A DNA stretch of 43,185 nucleotides from Chrysomallon squamiferum (GCA_012295275.1 CM022676.1:14754198-14797382), one strand, 5' to 3'; positions 9,990 to 20,434 are shown, numbered from the stretch's first letter. Notes: generated by a model from the letters alone, not told the origin. Numbers and translations are program-made.

Positions 9990-11569
9990 AAAGATAGATG
10001 AAACGCACAAACACACAAACTTAATTAAACTTTTGAACACCTGAATTGATGTTACATACCACGCTCTAGAAATCATTATATTTGTGAAATTTAAATAACG
10101 TGTCAGTATGAAAAGGCTGAAAAACAGTATTTACATGTATTTGAAATTTTTATACTACATTTTTACATTGAAATGAAATTTTCATGAAAACGTACAATCT
10201 TAGTTGTAGTGAAACCCAAATCTCTCTTTCTCTAATCATGATAAATAAGCATACAAATTTTCATTATCAAAACGAATATATTCTGAATAATTTTCACTTA
10301 AAAAACGGATTTAAACTAAATAAATTTAAATTCTTATTTTTTATTCTGAATAGTATGAATGAATAAATATTAGGAATGTTATAACAATAATAAAGAAAAA
10401 AACATTTTAATTATATGAAAATAAAATAAGAATGCACAAATAGAGATACTACTACTACTACTACTACTAAAGAAATACTACTAATATTCAGCAAAGTAAT
10501 TAGTTAAAAATTTCATAATACAAAGTAATTCAACTCAAAAAATTTTCTCATGTCCCCTGGACCCTAAGCTCACCTGTTTTTATCCTATCCACCCCCAGAC
10601 AGCCCTAGTCACCCACAGACCGACTGTCTGTCCTGCATATGGATGGAGCTACTGATAAACACAGGCTGAAGTTTGTAAACACAGGCTGAAGTTTGTACAA
10701 GCACTAGGGGCTTTTAAGATTAAACTGGTAATTAAATATTTAAAAAAGTAATATTGTTTTTGTTTACTGCCTGAAAATATAGAAACTTATCTAGTGATCA
10801 TATATTGCAATTACTGATAGTGACTTCAGGATCTATCTGATCTATCTATCTATCTATCTATCTGTGCATACACATACATACACATACACACATGCATGCA
10901 TGCACTCACACACTGTGTGATAGAGGTAAGCTTCTGAAAATGGACTGAATATTGATGAGGATAAAAAAATATATATGAATCCATGGTTTGTGTTTACATT
11001 GGTGTGTGTGTTGCTGTACACATTTGCATACAAAAACACACATACACATACAAACACATAAATTAAGCTATGCATTTCTTTCTTTTTTTTTTTTTTGTCA
11101 TCCACTTTCAAATCCAGTGCCTCCTGCAAGCATTATTAGAGATTTTAAAGTTTAATTTTGTAATATGATTTTAAATAATTACATATATTTATCTTGTCAA
11201 ACAATTTGTATTTGTTAAACAGTTTACACAAATGCTTTGAGGTATAAATATTTTTAATGATCTGTATAACATTAATTCATAGATAATTTTGCATATCTGA
11301 TCAATAACCTGTCTTAAAGATATTAATATATCTTGGAATTAGATCCTCACCAACTCATGTATTGACAGCAGCAGACTATTCTGTACTGGCAGAACAACTG
11401 AAACACTCACTAAGCTTTGTGCAGACAAGTTAATCTGACATTCAACTTCTACATAAAAGAAAATCATCTCAGTACTAGATTTCAAGCGCAATTAAAAACT
11501 GTTTAATTCTCATTTTTAATATATTTATTTATATACTAATTTATTTATTCTTTAATTTCATGCTTACAG
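9990..11569. other. AT-rich intergenic or intronic DNA with short repeats
   Basis: Contents seen: a (TAC)n run at about 10449-10468; a 20-bp unit AAACACAGGCTGAAGTTTGT present twice in tandem (10657-10696); a (ATCT)n run at about 10838-10863 followed by CACACA/TGTGTG sequence to 11060; and a T run at 11083-11096. No coding exon was recognised before the thrombospondin exon at 11570. Confidence 0.7.
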
Positions 11570-11720
11570 TTGATGGTGCCTGGTCTGCATGGTCACTTCA
11601 GAGACTGGGTAGTTGTAGTGAAATGTGGTAGAGACACTAGAATAAAATTTGAGATACGAACATGCACAGATACGAAGAGAAATCTTCAAGAAGCATGTGA
11701 AACAAATGTCTTATGTCCAG
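11570..11720 (+). pseudogene. Thrombospondin type-1 (TSP1) repeat exon, frameshifted
   Basis: The acceptor is CATGCTTACAG and the donor GTAAGAAG, with phase 1 at both ends as is usual for TSP1 exons. The first frame gives VDGAWSAWSLQRLGSCSEMW and then TAG. Shifting frame after the Trp motifs gives KCGRDTRIKFEIRTCTD and then QEACETNVLCP. Together these form the TSP1 pattern WSxWS...C...CG...TR...R.C...C...C. One frameshift is therefore needed to read the whole domain. TSP1 repeats occur in secreted or membrane adhesion proteins (hemicentin, ADAMTS and related families); this fragment does not show which protein it came from. Confidence 0.75.
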
Positions 11721-12358
11721 GTAAGAAGCAATAATTATATTGATACTGTAATTTTCTTTTAAACAGATTATGTACAGACAGATGGGCATCTTGTTTCCTG
11801 TGAGGTCTTTATGCATCTATTGTATTCTAAGATGACAATAAATAACAATCTCTAGATTGTGAGTAAAGGTGTTGTCACTAAATAATGTGAGGAATAAAAT
11901 TACTTCTCTGCCTACAAAAGTGAAAAATGACTCAAATAATAAAATATTTATTTCACTAAAAAAGAAATATGGCTGTTTCAGTTGTTAATGGTTTGGTGAA
12001 ACTTTAAGGCTAATGAATTACTTTAGGTTTGTTGATAATCACAATAGTAAAGCATTAACCAGCACATTTCTAAAGTGATACATATATTCCATTTACAAAA
12101 AAAAAAAAATTTCTTTTACAAAATCGAAGTGTTATTTACTTGATTTTCTTTTAACATTACATTAAAAAGTTTGCTATAACTTTTCTTTGATTAAGATATT
12201 AATATATCTTGGAATATCTTGTACAGTCTGAACATATATTTGTTATTTAATTAAGACAATAAAATTTTTGGGTTCTTCTCAAAAGAAATCTCTATAACTG
12301 TTATTATTTTGTAAGTTATTCATATATGAGTAAAAATGATTTATATTTTGTTTTGTAG

Positions 12359-12514
12359 CCTGGGGTTCATGGTCAGCATTCAGTGCAGTTACAGCATGCC
12401 CAGTAACCTGACAAAAGAGAGAACAAGAATTTGTGAGAATGATGTACAAGGTGGTAATGGGTGTGGAGCCAAATCACCTCAAACTGAAACAAAAACTGAA
12501 TCGTGTTCAGCATA
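12359..12514 (+). pseudogene. Second TSP1 repeat exon, frameshifted and with a stop
   Basis: Spliced to the preceding exon in phase 1 (CCA G|CC), it reads AWGSWSAFSAVTACPVT and then TGA. The other frame continues KERTRICENDVQGGNGCG and ETKTESCSA before TAA. The TSP1 landmarks WxxW, C...T, R.C and the final Cys are present, but the expected CysGly pair in the middle is missing where the frame changes, consistent with a small deletion. After the TAA, sequence resembling an Asn-Pro exon end follows, and then the minisatellite begins within 60 bp. Both TSP1 exons are broken, so this is most likely a pseudogene. Confidence 0.72.
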
Positions 12515-12569
12515 AAATCCCCATCCAGCTGCTACTTAGACTGGTAATAGGACTAGAAAATGGACAACA

Positions 12570-13345
12570 CGCTGATATCTCTGAGACAGTAGCTACAGAG
12601 ACAAACCTGTACAAGCAATGACATCTCTGAGACAGTAGCTACAGAGACAAACCTGTACAAGCAATGACATCTCTGAGACAGTAATGACTCTCTGAGACAG
12701 TAGCTACAGAGACAAACCTGTACAAGCAATGACATCTCTGAGACAGTAGCTACAGAGACAAACCTGTACAAGCAATGAGACAGTAACTACAGAGACATCT
12801 CTGAGACATCAAACCTGTACAAGCAATGATCTCTGAGACAGTAGCTACAGAGACAAACCTGTACTGTACAACAGTAGCTAATGACATCTCTGACATCTCT
12901 GAGACAGTAGAAACCTGTACAAGCACATCTCTGAGACAGTACAGAGCTGTACAGAGACAGACAAACCTGTACAAGCAATGACATCTCTGAGACAGTAACT
13001 ACAGAGACAAACCTGTACAAGCAATGACATCTCTGAGACAGTAACTACAGAGACAAACCTGTACAAACAATGACATCTCTGAGACAGTAACTACAGAGAC
13101 AAACCTGTACAAGCAATGACATCTCTGAGACAGTAACTACAGAGACAAACCTGTACAAGCAATGACATCTCTGAGACAGTAACTACAGAGACAAACCTGT
13201 ACAAGCAATGACATCTCTGAGACAGTAACTACAGAGACAAACCTGTACAAGCAATGACATCTCTGAGACAGTAACTACAGAGACAAACCTGTACAAGCAA
13301 TGACATCTCTGAGACAGTAACTGTTTATACAAACCTGTACAATTT
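12570..13345. repeat. 46-bp minisatellite, about 16 units
   Basis: The unit begins GACATCTCTGAGACAGTAAC and ends ACCTGTACAAGCAAT. Unit starts at 13026, 13072, 13118, 13164, 13210, 13256 and 13302 are exactly 46 apart and nearly identical, differing mainly by GTAGCT (early) versus GTAACT (late). Between 12775 and 12975 the units are broken and scrambled. Each unit contains TCTCTG and CAGAGA 12 bases apart, so a single strand could form a small hairpin. The ORFs reported across it follow from the repeat and are not genes. Confidence 0.97.
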
Positions 13346-13848
13346 TATTAGTAAAGATAACCTTTTCTGAATCTGAGTCAGTAACTACAGAGACAGACAA
13401 TGTTTACCTGTTTATACTGTAATTTTATTAGTAAGATATTTTCTAAACTTATTATGTTACTAAAAACATTTATTTCAAATATTAAAATAGCTGTTTTATT
13501 AATGCAGCATATTAAGAAACTGGATATAAATTATTATCATGCATATATTTTTGATTAGAAATCAGAATCAGAAATTGAAATAGATATTTTATTAAAACAA
13601 AAAAACAATAATAAGTAACAATTTATTTTTGTTGATTTACATACAGATTACTATGTGCTGAGAATCCAGAGGAAAAAACATTCATGGCTGAAAAAATCTC
13701 TCTCTCTCTCTCTCTCTGTGAGTCTGTCTATCTGTGTATCAATCTTCTTTGTGTGTGTGTGTGTGTATGGTGCAGAAGTCATATATGATATTTGTTAAGA
13801 TCTATACTAACATTGCATCCACTGAATTATGTTTTGTCTCATCCACAG
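13346..13848. other. Minisatellite flank and intron-like DNA
   Basis: Fragments of the 46-bp unit persist to about 13400 (CAGTAACTACAGAGACAGAC). The text CTGTTTATAC...ATTTTATTAGTAA occurs twice (13321-13356 and 13410-13435), so the array end is itself duplicated. A (CT)n run lies at about 13697-13716 and a (GT)n run at about 13751-13766. No exon was recognised. Confidence 0.6.
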
Positions 13849-13907
13849 ACAGGTTCAGTTAAATTCTTCACTAAGCATGAGAAGGTGCATTTGAAGCCAC
13901 CTTTCTG
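13849..13907 (+). pseudogene. CAMSAP-like CH-domain exon fragment (additional copy)
   Basis: After the acceptor TCATCCACAG, 59 bp read TGSVKFFTKHEKVHLKPPF, then a GTAAGA donor. This resembles the CAMSAP CH stretch 'DPFYTDQYEQEHIKPPV', with aromatic pair, Thr, Glu, His/Leu and Lys-Pro-Pro kept. It overlaps in content with the end of the exon at 15607-15664 (KECFFEKSD), so the two either come from different copies or the boundary has shifted. Confidence 0.5.
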
Positions 13908-13920
13908 GTAAGAAAGTAAT

Positions 13921-13957
<37 letters not shown>

Positions 13958-13958
13958 G
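13921..13958. repeat. (TAA)n microsatellite
   Basis: About 12 perfect AAT/TAA triplets in intron DNA. Confidence 0.95.
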
Positions 13959-14501
13959 TTTAGTTTCCTCTCTCATTATCTCTGTGGGAGTTAATAGCTA
14001 TATACAGTGTTATATACATTTAGAATTTAAAAAAAAACATATCTTTTTATTATCCATATATTATCCATACACACATACACAAATATTATAAATGCATATA
14101 CATTACAGACATGTGATAAAGGTTTCCATGAGATATAAATATATGAGGGACACACATACACACACATGTAGAAAGATTTATTTATTTATTTATTTATTTA
14201 TTTTCTTTTTTTAACATTTTTCTATTAATTTAACATCTACTTTATTATTATTATTTTTTTGTTATCACTTTTATAATTATTTTTTTAATCATATACTTAC
14301 TGAAATTAACTCTTTTTATCTTTTTATTTTATTTAGTACTATACCTTTCTATAACATCTAAAAAAACATTTTTGCTTACATACAATTTTTCTACTTAAAT
14401 GTAATCACTATTATTACTTTTTATATATCTTAATTCGTTTATTTTTCTATTCTTCAATAAGCTTTATATGTTGTGTTTTAACCAATTATTATTATTATTA
14501 G

Positions 14502-14571
14502 GGCCATCATTCAGTGTTGTCTGGATATTGGGACTAATGAAAAGAATGTCTATAAAGGAGATTTGGATAAT
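14502..14571 (+). CDS. Candidate exon following the CH fragment
   Basis: A 70-bp segment with an acceptor after a TTA-rich tract (ATTATTATTAG) and a consensus donor GTAAGT. Joined to 13907 it continues the frame as AIIQCCLDIGTNEKNVYKGD. In CAMSAP the segment after Lys-Pro-Pro is a helix ending in 'LILKGDQ'; the Lys-Gly-Asp match and the position are suggestive but the similarity is weak. Confidence 0.35.
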
Positions 14572-14579
14572 GTAAGTTA

Positions 14580-15606
14580 ATGTTGTACATTCCTACCTTT
14601 CGAATAAACTTCTAACAATACCTCATTTAATGACAAACTTTATGAACTGTAAAATATTAATATCTACAAAATGAGTTGTTTTATAACAAGAGATAGAAAG
14701 ATCAATTAAAATAAGCATCGGTTCATTGTTAATAAAAGGTGTTTTTTATCTTTTTTACTAGAAAAGTATATAAAGACTGCAATAATGACTATTATAAAAT
14801 TCTCTTTTAGTATGTGCTTATATAATTACCATTCTATATTTATATACATATATAAATATGTAACTTTTTTAACTTTGTTTTAAAATAAACTGACGTATAG
14901 CACACACCCAAGTAAACACCACACGACATCTATGTGTCAACTGTCAAAGGCTTTATTTATTTATTATTATTATTATTTTCTTGAAATAAACTAATAAAAC
15001 TATTAAAAGAAAATATGCTAATTTTGTTTGACAAGTTGTTTTCTGTCAGTTTAATTATGGTTTATCTTTTTGAAGATTTACGTTAAATTGCTGACTTGCT
15101 CTATACATTATTAAACATATTTAATTTTGTTTTAACCATATTAAAGTTTATAATGGGTGGGGTCCTAAATGCTTTCATATTATTTAAGTTAAATACCTGT
15201 ATAGCTCTATGTTAACACTAAAAACAAATAAAGATGAATCAAAATTTAAAAAAAATATGACCAGGTTATTTCATATGTTGACACTGTAAAATATTAATAA
15301 AATTAGTTCTTATAATAATATTTAACACTTAGACACAGACACACACATACACACACACACATACACACTCACACACATAATTTGTTATCCTCGGTGATAA
15401 CTGTTCTTTGTTTCCCTTCTTTTTCTTAATTGTCATTTTTAATTTATTTACATTTTGTTTTGTTTTGTTGTACTTCCTTGTTTTTTATCTTCTTCTTCTT
15501 ATTATTATTATTATTGTTTTATTTTTATTATTGTTTTTTTAATCTTTATTTTTATTATTCATTTTATTTACTTTACTAATATTTGTTTATTTTTGATGTT
15601 TTCCAG
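14580..15606. other. AT-rich intron-like DNA
   Basis: It contains a CACA-rich run (15331-15378) and a T-rich region with (TTA)n at about 15495-15560 leading to the acceptor at 15606. No coding exon was recognised. Confidence 0.7.
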
Positions 15607-15664
15607 GTCATATGGAGAAAATATTCCAGATTTATTTAAAGAATGTTTCTTTGAAAAATCAGAT
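15607..15664 (+). pseudogene. CAMSAP-like CH-domain first exon fragment
   Basis: The acceptor is GATGTTTTCCAG and the donor GTGAGT. After one base the frame reads SYGENIPDLFKECFFEKSD. CAMSAP CH domains have 'KAYGIDNVPEDLRDPFYTDQ' here; Tyr-Gly, Pro-x-x-Leu and the aromatic pair align. The 58-bp exon is undamaged. In a normal gene it would precede the exon at 16558-16658, but a block from a far more C-terminal part of the protein (15713-16330) lies between them. Confidence 0.65.
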
Positions 15665-15712
15665 GTGAGTGAAACATTTTATAAATTTCTTATCCAACTA
15701 CACAATCATTGA

Positions 15713-16330
15713 GCAGAACCACACTGTAGAGTGCAAGAGCTGCTGGAATACTATAATATGGATATATCAATGGTTTACATTCAGCATAGACAGGAACAAG
15801 AAGGAAAGGGCAGATCACCACTGAAGTCTGCAGTTCTGTGAAAACAAGCTGATGCTGGTAAAAAGACTTCATCTGCTACGCTGCCAAACAAAATCACTAG
15901 ATAGATGACAGCGATGGCTCTGCATGATGGTGACAGACAACAGCCAGGAAGTTGAGCAGCAGGTGACATCTGAGCTTACTGCTCTGAGAATGAAGCTGAA
16001 TGTGAAGAGAGAGAAGAAAACAGAGATAAACAAATAGAGGCTGTAGCTGCAGCAAAACAAGATGAGACTCAGGAAGGCAGCATTCATGATAGCGATGTCT
16101 CGCCATATTGATGATTCGAATGACTGGGCTAGTCCTGTACCTGACTCAGACAACAGAGTGGGACCAATGCACCCAGGTCCCTGTCCCCTACTTCAGCATC
16201 ACAAAAATCTAGGCCATTTTCCAGAGAAGGGATTCAAGAGACTATTGATAATATGAATCAACAGTCTGGTGTCAAGTAATGTGTCAGGTCTCTGTTAGAA
16301 TGTTTTCAGAAACTTCTCAACAGTGGCAGG
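15713..16330 (+). pseudogene. CAMSAP-like coiled-coil region block, several breaks
   Basis: A GC-richer 618-bp block ends at a GTATGT donor (16331). The first frame reads AEPHCRVQELLEYYNMDISM. From 15972 another reads ELTALRMKLNVKREKKTEIN, meets TAG at 16035 and 16044, then LQQNKMRLRKAAFMIAM. From about 16196 a third frame reads SRPFSREGIQETIDNMNQQ, meets TAA, then LLECFQKLLNSGR. The middle matches the CAMSAP coiled-coil stretch 'QLEEKRRAIEAQKKKMEALS' plus 'RQRLKLGKAAFLHVVKKG'. At least two frame changes and several stops make it a pseudogene block. It encodes a region C-terminal to CH but lies between two CH exons. Confidence 0.68.
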
Positions 16331-16357
16331 GTATGTTTTATTAGTTTATATATGTGT

Positions 16358-16361
<4 letters not shown>

Positions 16362-16422
<61 letters not shown>
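16362..16422. repeat. (TG)n then (AG)n compound microsatellite
   Basis: About 22 TG units pass directly into about 8 AG units, just downstream of the coiled-coil block. Confidence 0.97.
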
Positions 16423-16423
<1 letters not shown>

Positions 16424-16557
16424 AATATTGCATGAATGATAATAATCAAAATAAAATACGCCTTTATCAGACAAATGTAGATTGATTTTAAAAAAAGTAT
16501 TATGTTGATGTTGGAATTTCTAAAATCTTTGTTTACCATTGATGTTAAATATTTTAG

Positions 16558-16658
16558 GTCATTGCAGTATTGTTCAGTTGCTGTCTAGAAAGGGAATTTA
16601 CATTATAGAGAAGGGTGAATCAGCTGTACAGACACTGCAGACTGCACAATTCCAAGTT
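16558..16658 (+). pseudogene. CAMSAP-like CH-domain exon, copy B (exon B1), intact frame
   Basis: The acceptor is ATATTTTAG, phase 1; the donor is GTGAGC. It reads GHCSIVQLLSRKGIYIIEKG and then ESAVQTLQTAQFQV without a stop. The match to CAMSAP 'GHQSVIQALSRKGIYVMES' is strong and is the best preserved CH exon here. The exon and at least 150 bp of the following intron are duplicated at the window's left edge (1-250). The exon alone could be functional; it is called a pseudogene because its neighbours B2/3 and B4 are broken. Confidence 0.78.
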
Positions 16659-16967
16659 GTGAGCTTTTTACTTTATTTTTATTTTTTAGCAAGTAAAATA
16701 TGTTTTATAGTAACAACTCTTTACTGATTGTAAAATAGCATAATAATAATCATTTGTTTAATAATCATTTGTTTCCTGTTGTTTTGATAATTATTTAAAT
16801 TATTACCATTATCATTATTATCATTATAATGATTATACAAAGTAAATCAAAAATAACCCACACCCCTTTGTGTCTGAATAATCCAGTAACTCGTACCAGT
16901 ACAATTTAAATTTTAATAATAACAGAAATGTTATTTATTTATAATTATTATTATTATTTTTGTTCAG

Positions 16968-17104
16968 AATACACATACAGCTCTAATTGATGCACTGATG
17001 TTTGCTAGTGAAGTTGTTTCAGTAGAAGGTGCTGTCCAGCACTGAGGATAAAGTTTGTACTGCTGCCACTGGAAAAGAGAAAAAAAACAACAACAATTGA
17101 ACAG
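16968..17104 (+). pseudogene. CAMSAP-like exon B2 fused to the 3' half of exon 3, intron lost
   Basis: After TTGTTCAG the frame continues from B1 as NTHTALIDALMFASEVVSVE and GAVQH, then TGA. From about 17039 the DNA instead matches copy A exon 3 (CACTGAGGA... TGCTGCCA-TGGAAAAGAG) up to the shared GTGAAT boundary at 17105. In copy A these two exon parts are separated by a 527-bp intron plus about 50 bp of exon 3, all missing here. The join changes frame and removes the Phe-Trp core. A genomic deletion explains this better than retroposition, because the flanking introns remain. Confidence 0.72.
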
Positions 17105-17239
17105 GTGAATTTGAGTTTGTTTTCTTATGCATTTCTCATTATTCTAAACCGAATGCAGTTTAATTTAAATTAATGTAGGAAGTTGCATTTTGTACATATG
17201 CACTTACATTAGAATCTTGTATCATACACTGCATTTTAA

Positions 17240-17310
17240 TTCATGTTTTCTCTATCTCTCTCTCTCTCTCTCTCCAACACACACACACACAAACACACAA
17301 ACACAACACA
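17240..17310. repeat. (CT)n and (CA)n microsatellites
   Basis: A (CT)n run at about 17251-17273 is followed by (CA)n-type sequence to about 17309, within the intron between B3 and B4. Confidence 0.9.
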
Positions 17311-17428
17311 ACAGATCCATTCATATAAACCAGATTCTTTTGTTGTAAATTTCTATGTTTTAAAACAAAAGAAAAAGAAGCATCATATTTTATGAGTATT
17401 TTAAAATATTTAACTTTCCTGTTACCAG

Positions 17429-17556
17429 ATGGAACTGTCAGCCTTCACACAGTCTCACTGTTCCTGGGATGACAGACACACTAAAATACATTGGAGATGG
17501 ATGTACTGTAGCTGTTGTCTAAAGTTTCTATTGTCTGCAGTCTTTCAATTGTCATG
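17429..17556 (+). pseudogene. CAMSAP-like CH-domain exon B4, broken
   Basis: The acceptor is CTGTTACCAG; GTTTGT follows the exon. One frame gives MTDTLKYIGDGCTVAVV, then TAA, then SFYCLQSFNCHG. This corresponds to CAMSAP 'LLEDLMRDGSDGAALLAVI' and the following Tyr-Cys strand. Compared with copy A (2035-2163) it has small indels, but it shares the acceptor, the stop position and the 3' boundary. It is the last recognisable CAMSAP piece in the window. Confidence 0.68.
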
Positions 17557-17692
17557 GTTTGTTTAACAGCACAATGTTTGTAAATAAAATATTGAATCAG
17601 GTTGTTGCATGTTAAATATATGAGTCTTAATAACTAGTTAATCAACAAAATTATAATATTAGATCTGGTTTTCTTTTTTGTTGTTGAATATG

Positions 17693-17695
<3 letters not shown>

Positions 17696-17759
<64 letters not shown>
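17696..17759. repeat. (CT)n microsatellite, about 32 units
   Basis: A perfect dinucleotide run in intron-like DNA 140 bp downstream of exon B4. Confidence 0.98.
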
Positions 17760-17760
<1 letters not shown>

Positions 17761-18047
17761 GGAGTAATAGTGAAGAGAGTAAAAAATATCATTTCTAGTA
17801 TTAATCGATAGTAAATTTAGTAATAGGAGTATTATTTTAATAACTAATCCTAGTTGAATAAGAAATAATAGTAAGTAGTAGTTATAGTAATGATGGCTAT
17901 ACAAATAGTATAGTAATTGCAGTAAATGTAGTAGTAGCAGTATTTTATATTTTATTTATTTATTTATTTATTTACTCAGACTAGGCATCCACCAATGAGA
18001 TGTGTCAGCAATGTACTAAACTGTGGATTTAAACTGTTTATTTTCAG

Positions 18048-18178
18048 AAGTTAAATCAGCTTGTTAAGGATACAAATATTCAAGAAATTGTTGATAAATA
18101 CAAACTCAGATTGACATTTTGGAACAAAGAGCAGCTCGAGTCTCCAGTAGAGTTGAAGTATTTGGTGCTGTCCAGCAG
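18048..18178 (+). pseudogene. Coiled-coil exon of an unrecognised protein, one frameshift
   Basis: The acceptor is GTTTATTTTCAG; the donor GTATTT follows CAGCAG. The first frame reads KLNQLVKDTNIQEIVDKYKL. A single-base shift near 18110 moves to the frame reading IDILEQRAARVSSRVEVFGA and then VQQ at the exon end. The heptad-like spacing of hydrophobic residues predicts a coiled coil. It joins in phase 0 to the terminal exon at 21219. I do not recognise the protein. The frameshift may be a real lesion or an assembly error. The exon is missing from the duplicated intron copy 2.1 kb downstream. Confidence 0.5.
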
Positions 18179-18279
18179 GTATTTAAATACATTAGTCATT
18201 GTAAACCTTTCCATTTTATTTCACTTTTAAATAATTCTATGCAAAATATTTTCTCTTATACTGAATTAAACTGCATATT

Positions 18280-18850
18280 TGAAAAAATAATACCTTTGTA
18301 TTTTTGTAAAATGATGCACTGAAAATGAATAGAATCAATGTAATAATTTGCAGTACATCCTAATAGAGTAGTGAACAGAACATTTGTATAAATTTGTAAT
18401 TTGATGTTATTAATATCTCACTGTAATCTGAAATACATACATTTAATACATACCTTTAATTAATTTACATGGTAGGGCTAAAGATATTTACATTATTTTG
18501 AAATTTAGTAGACGGATGGAATTTTGGTGGTTTTGAAAGATTGTAATTTGAAAGATGCATAAATTGGCTTGAAAGATTTAGCTTCTTTTCTTATTTTGTC
18601 ACATGCATGTGTAATGTTGTCTTTGTTTTAAATACATTTTAAAAATACCTAAATGATTCATTATTGAACTGTTAGCTGAATGTAGGATAATTGTGGTTTA
18701 TTTATAAGACAAAATATATTTCATTAATGGTAAAAATTAAATTACATTAAAGTGGCAGGAAAGAATATTACAATTAAATATTTTAATTAATCAAATAATT
18801 TATTATTAACTGTTTAATCTTTTATTATGTTATGCAAGATATAAGATATA
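18280..18850 (+). repeat. Intron segment with a second copy at 20435-20935
   Basis: Shared landmarks in order are AAAATGATGCACTGAA, GTAATAATTTGCA, CTAATAGAGTAG, GAACATTTGTATAAATTTG, GGTAGGGCTAAA, ATGCATGTGTAATRTTGTCT and AAAGTGGCAGGAAAGAAT. The offset is about 2155 bp at the left and about 2100 bp at the right end. Divergence and indels suggest an old tandem duplication. Confidence 0.85.
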
Positions 18851-20434
18851 CCCTGTCTTATATGTGCTTTTGAATCTAGTTTATGTTAAAGTTAAAAAGA
18901 TCAGTAAGAATTCTGCCAGTTTATTTTCCACTGCATTCATAAAAATAAACCATTTGCAGATCATTTCAATTTCATGCAAATGCTAAAAATACCATTAAAA
19001 AAATTAAATCTTGTTAGATTCTCGTCTGATAGTGATGTACAACTTAATTATACTCTTATAGCATTATTCTACTATTTTATCATTTTAAGTTTTAGTTCTT
19101 TGAATATAACGAAAGTGTTATAATAAGTATTGTTAAGAGAGCTAAAAAAACTGCTAATGCTAAAAATGTTTTCTTTGAAATATTAATTTTGATTTTCTTT
19201 TAATTTGTGATCAATGTGATCAATGTAATTTTAATAATTTTGTTCAAAAAATATTAACCAGAACTTAATGATAAACATTTTCTACAGTTTCACATTCAAC
19301 TATATTGTTTTTATATTAAGCTAATTGATTTTGAATAGAATAAATTCAAAACTATAATAAAAATGCAAAGAATAAATAAAGCAATAATAGAACAAAATTA
19401 AGAGGTTAAGTTAAAATAAAAATTAAAATGGCACAACACTTTTCCATTCAGCAAATAAAGTGAAACCACTACTTGACTAAAAAAATATTTGCACACCATT
19501 TTTATTCAGGGTAATTCAGTTGTTTGCATCACAGGTAATTTTCATTCATATAGAAGAAGACTTAGTGAAAATGGCAGAATTCTCTTTATTTTGTTCTCTG
19601 TAATATATTTTTTTTAATCAAGGTTTTAACTCATTAACTGTTAGTGTTGCAGCATCATGTGATTGTCTGCATTATTTTGTTCAATGATTTTTTTTTTTAT
19701 CAGCTGGGTCACTTCCTTGTTGAGGAATCAAATCTGCTAACTTTATGATATATATATAACAAAAAGATCTGCAGGCATAAACAACTTTTTGTGGTTTGCA
19801 TTAATTATATCATCTGATTCTAAAATGATCTTTTCGGATTAAAAGATTATTATTCTGGATAAGTTTATTGTATTTTTAATCAAATCTAAAATTAGATGTA
19901 TAGAGTCAGTACTGTGCTGTCCCAGAAAGGTAATGCAATATGTTATCAAAATTACTGCAATCACATAGTTTTTTTTTTCCAAGTTCTAAACATTTATACA
20001 AATTGTTGTGATTCAGTAAGTTATCAGAAATAATCAGTTGCCCTTTATTGTGGGATTTTTCACAATGAATAATGATTAGCAAGTCTGGTTACACCTTGGT
20101 CATTTTCAAGGTGGTATTAAATGCATGGCTTAAGGAATGATGTTGAGGTGAGTGTGAAATTAGTTCATAAAGAAATACAGATCTATGTTAATTTGTTGAA
20201 GGTCTTTTCTGAATGAAAAATTCTACTTTAAACAATTATGTGATTCAAATTTATTTTAGACATATTTGTTATCTAACTTTAAATTATCTTTCAGGAAATA
20301 ATTTGAATTGATAAATGCATCATTAGATCTCATTAGAATACAAAGAAAATATTTTAAAAAGGTCATATATATACTACAATATACTAGTCTGTGGATTTAA
20401 ACTGTATTTAAGCAGCATACATGAAAATATAATA
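18850..20434. other. AT-rich intron-like DNA between the duplicated segments
   Basis: No ORF with coding character and no long repeat were seen. A few homopolymer runs (19966-19978, 19690-19699) are present. It would be the intron between the exons at 18048 and 21219. Confidence 0.65.

Noticed and set aside
9210-9990. Overlapping ORFs of 60-141 codons on both strands
   Set aside because: They come from a polypyrimidine tract that lacks stops; the peptides are Leu/Ser/Phe or Arg/Glu repeats with no domain.
12553-13066. Several minus-strand ORFs of 62-77 codons
   Set aside because: They are readings of the 46-bp minisatellite in shifting frames.
15713-16330. Retroposed CAMSAP cDNA as the explanation for the intron-free block
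   Set aside because: It ends at a functional-looking donor and is flanked by CH exons with introns; a single large exon of the parent gene is a simpler source, and there is no poly-A tail.
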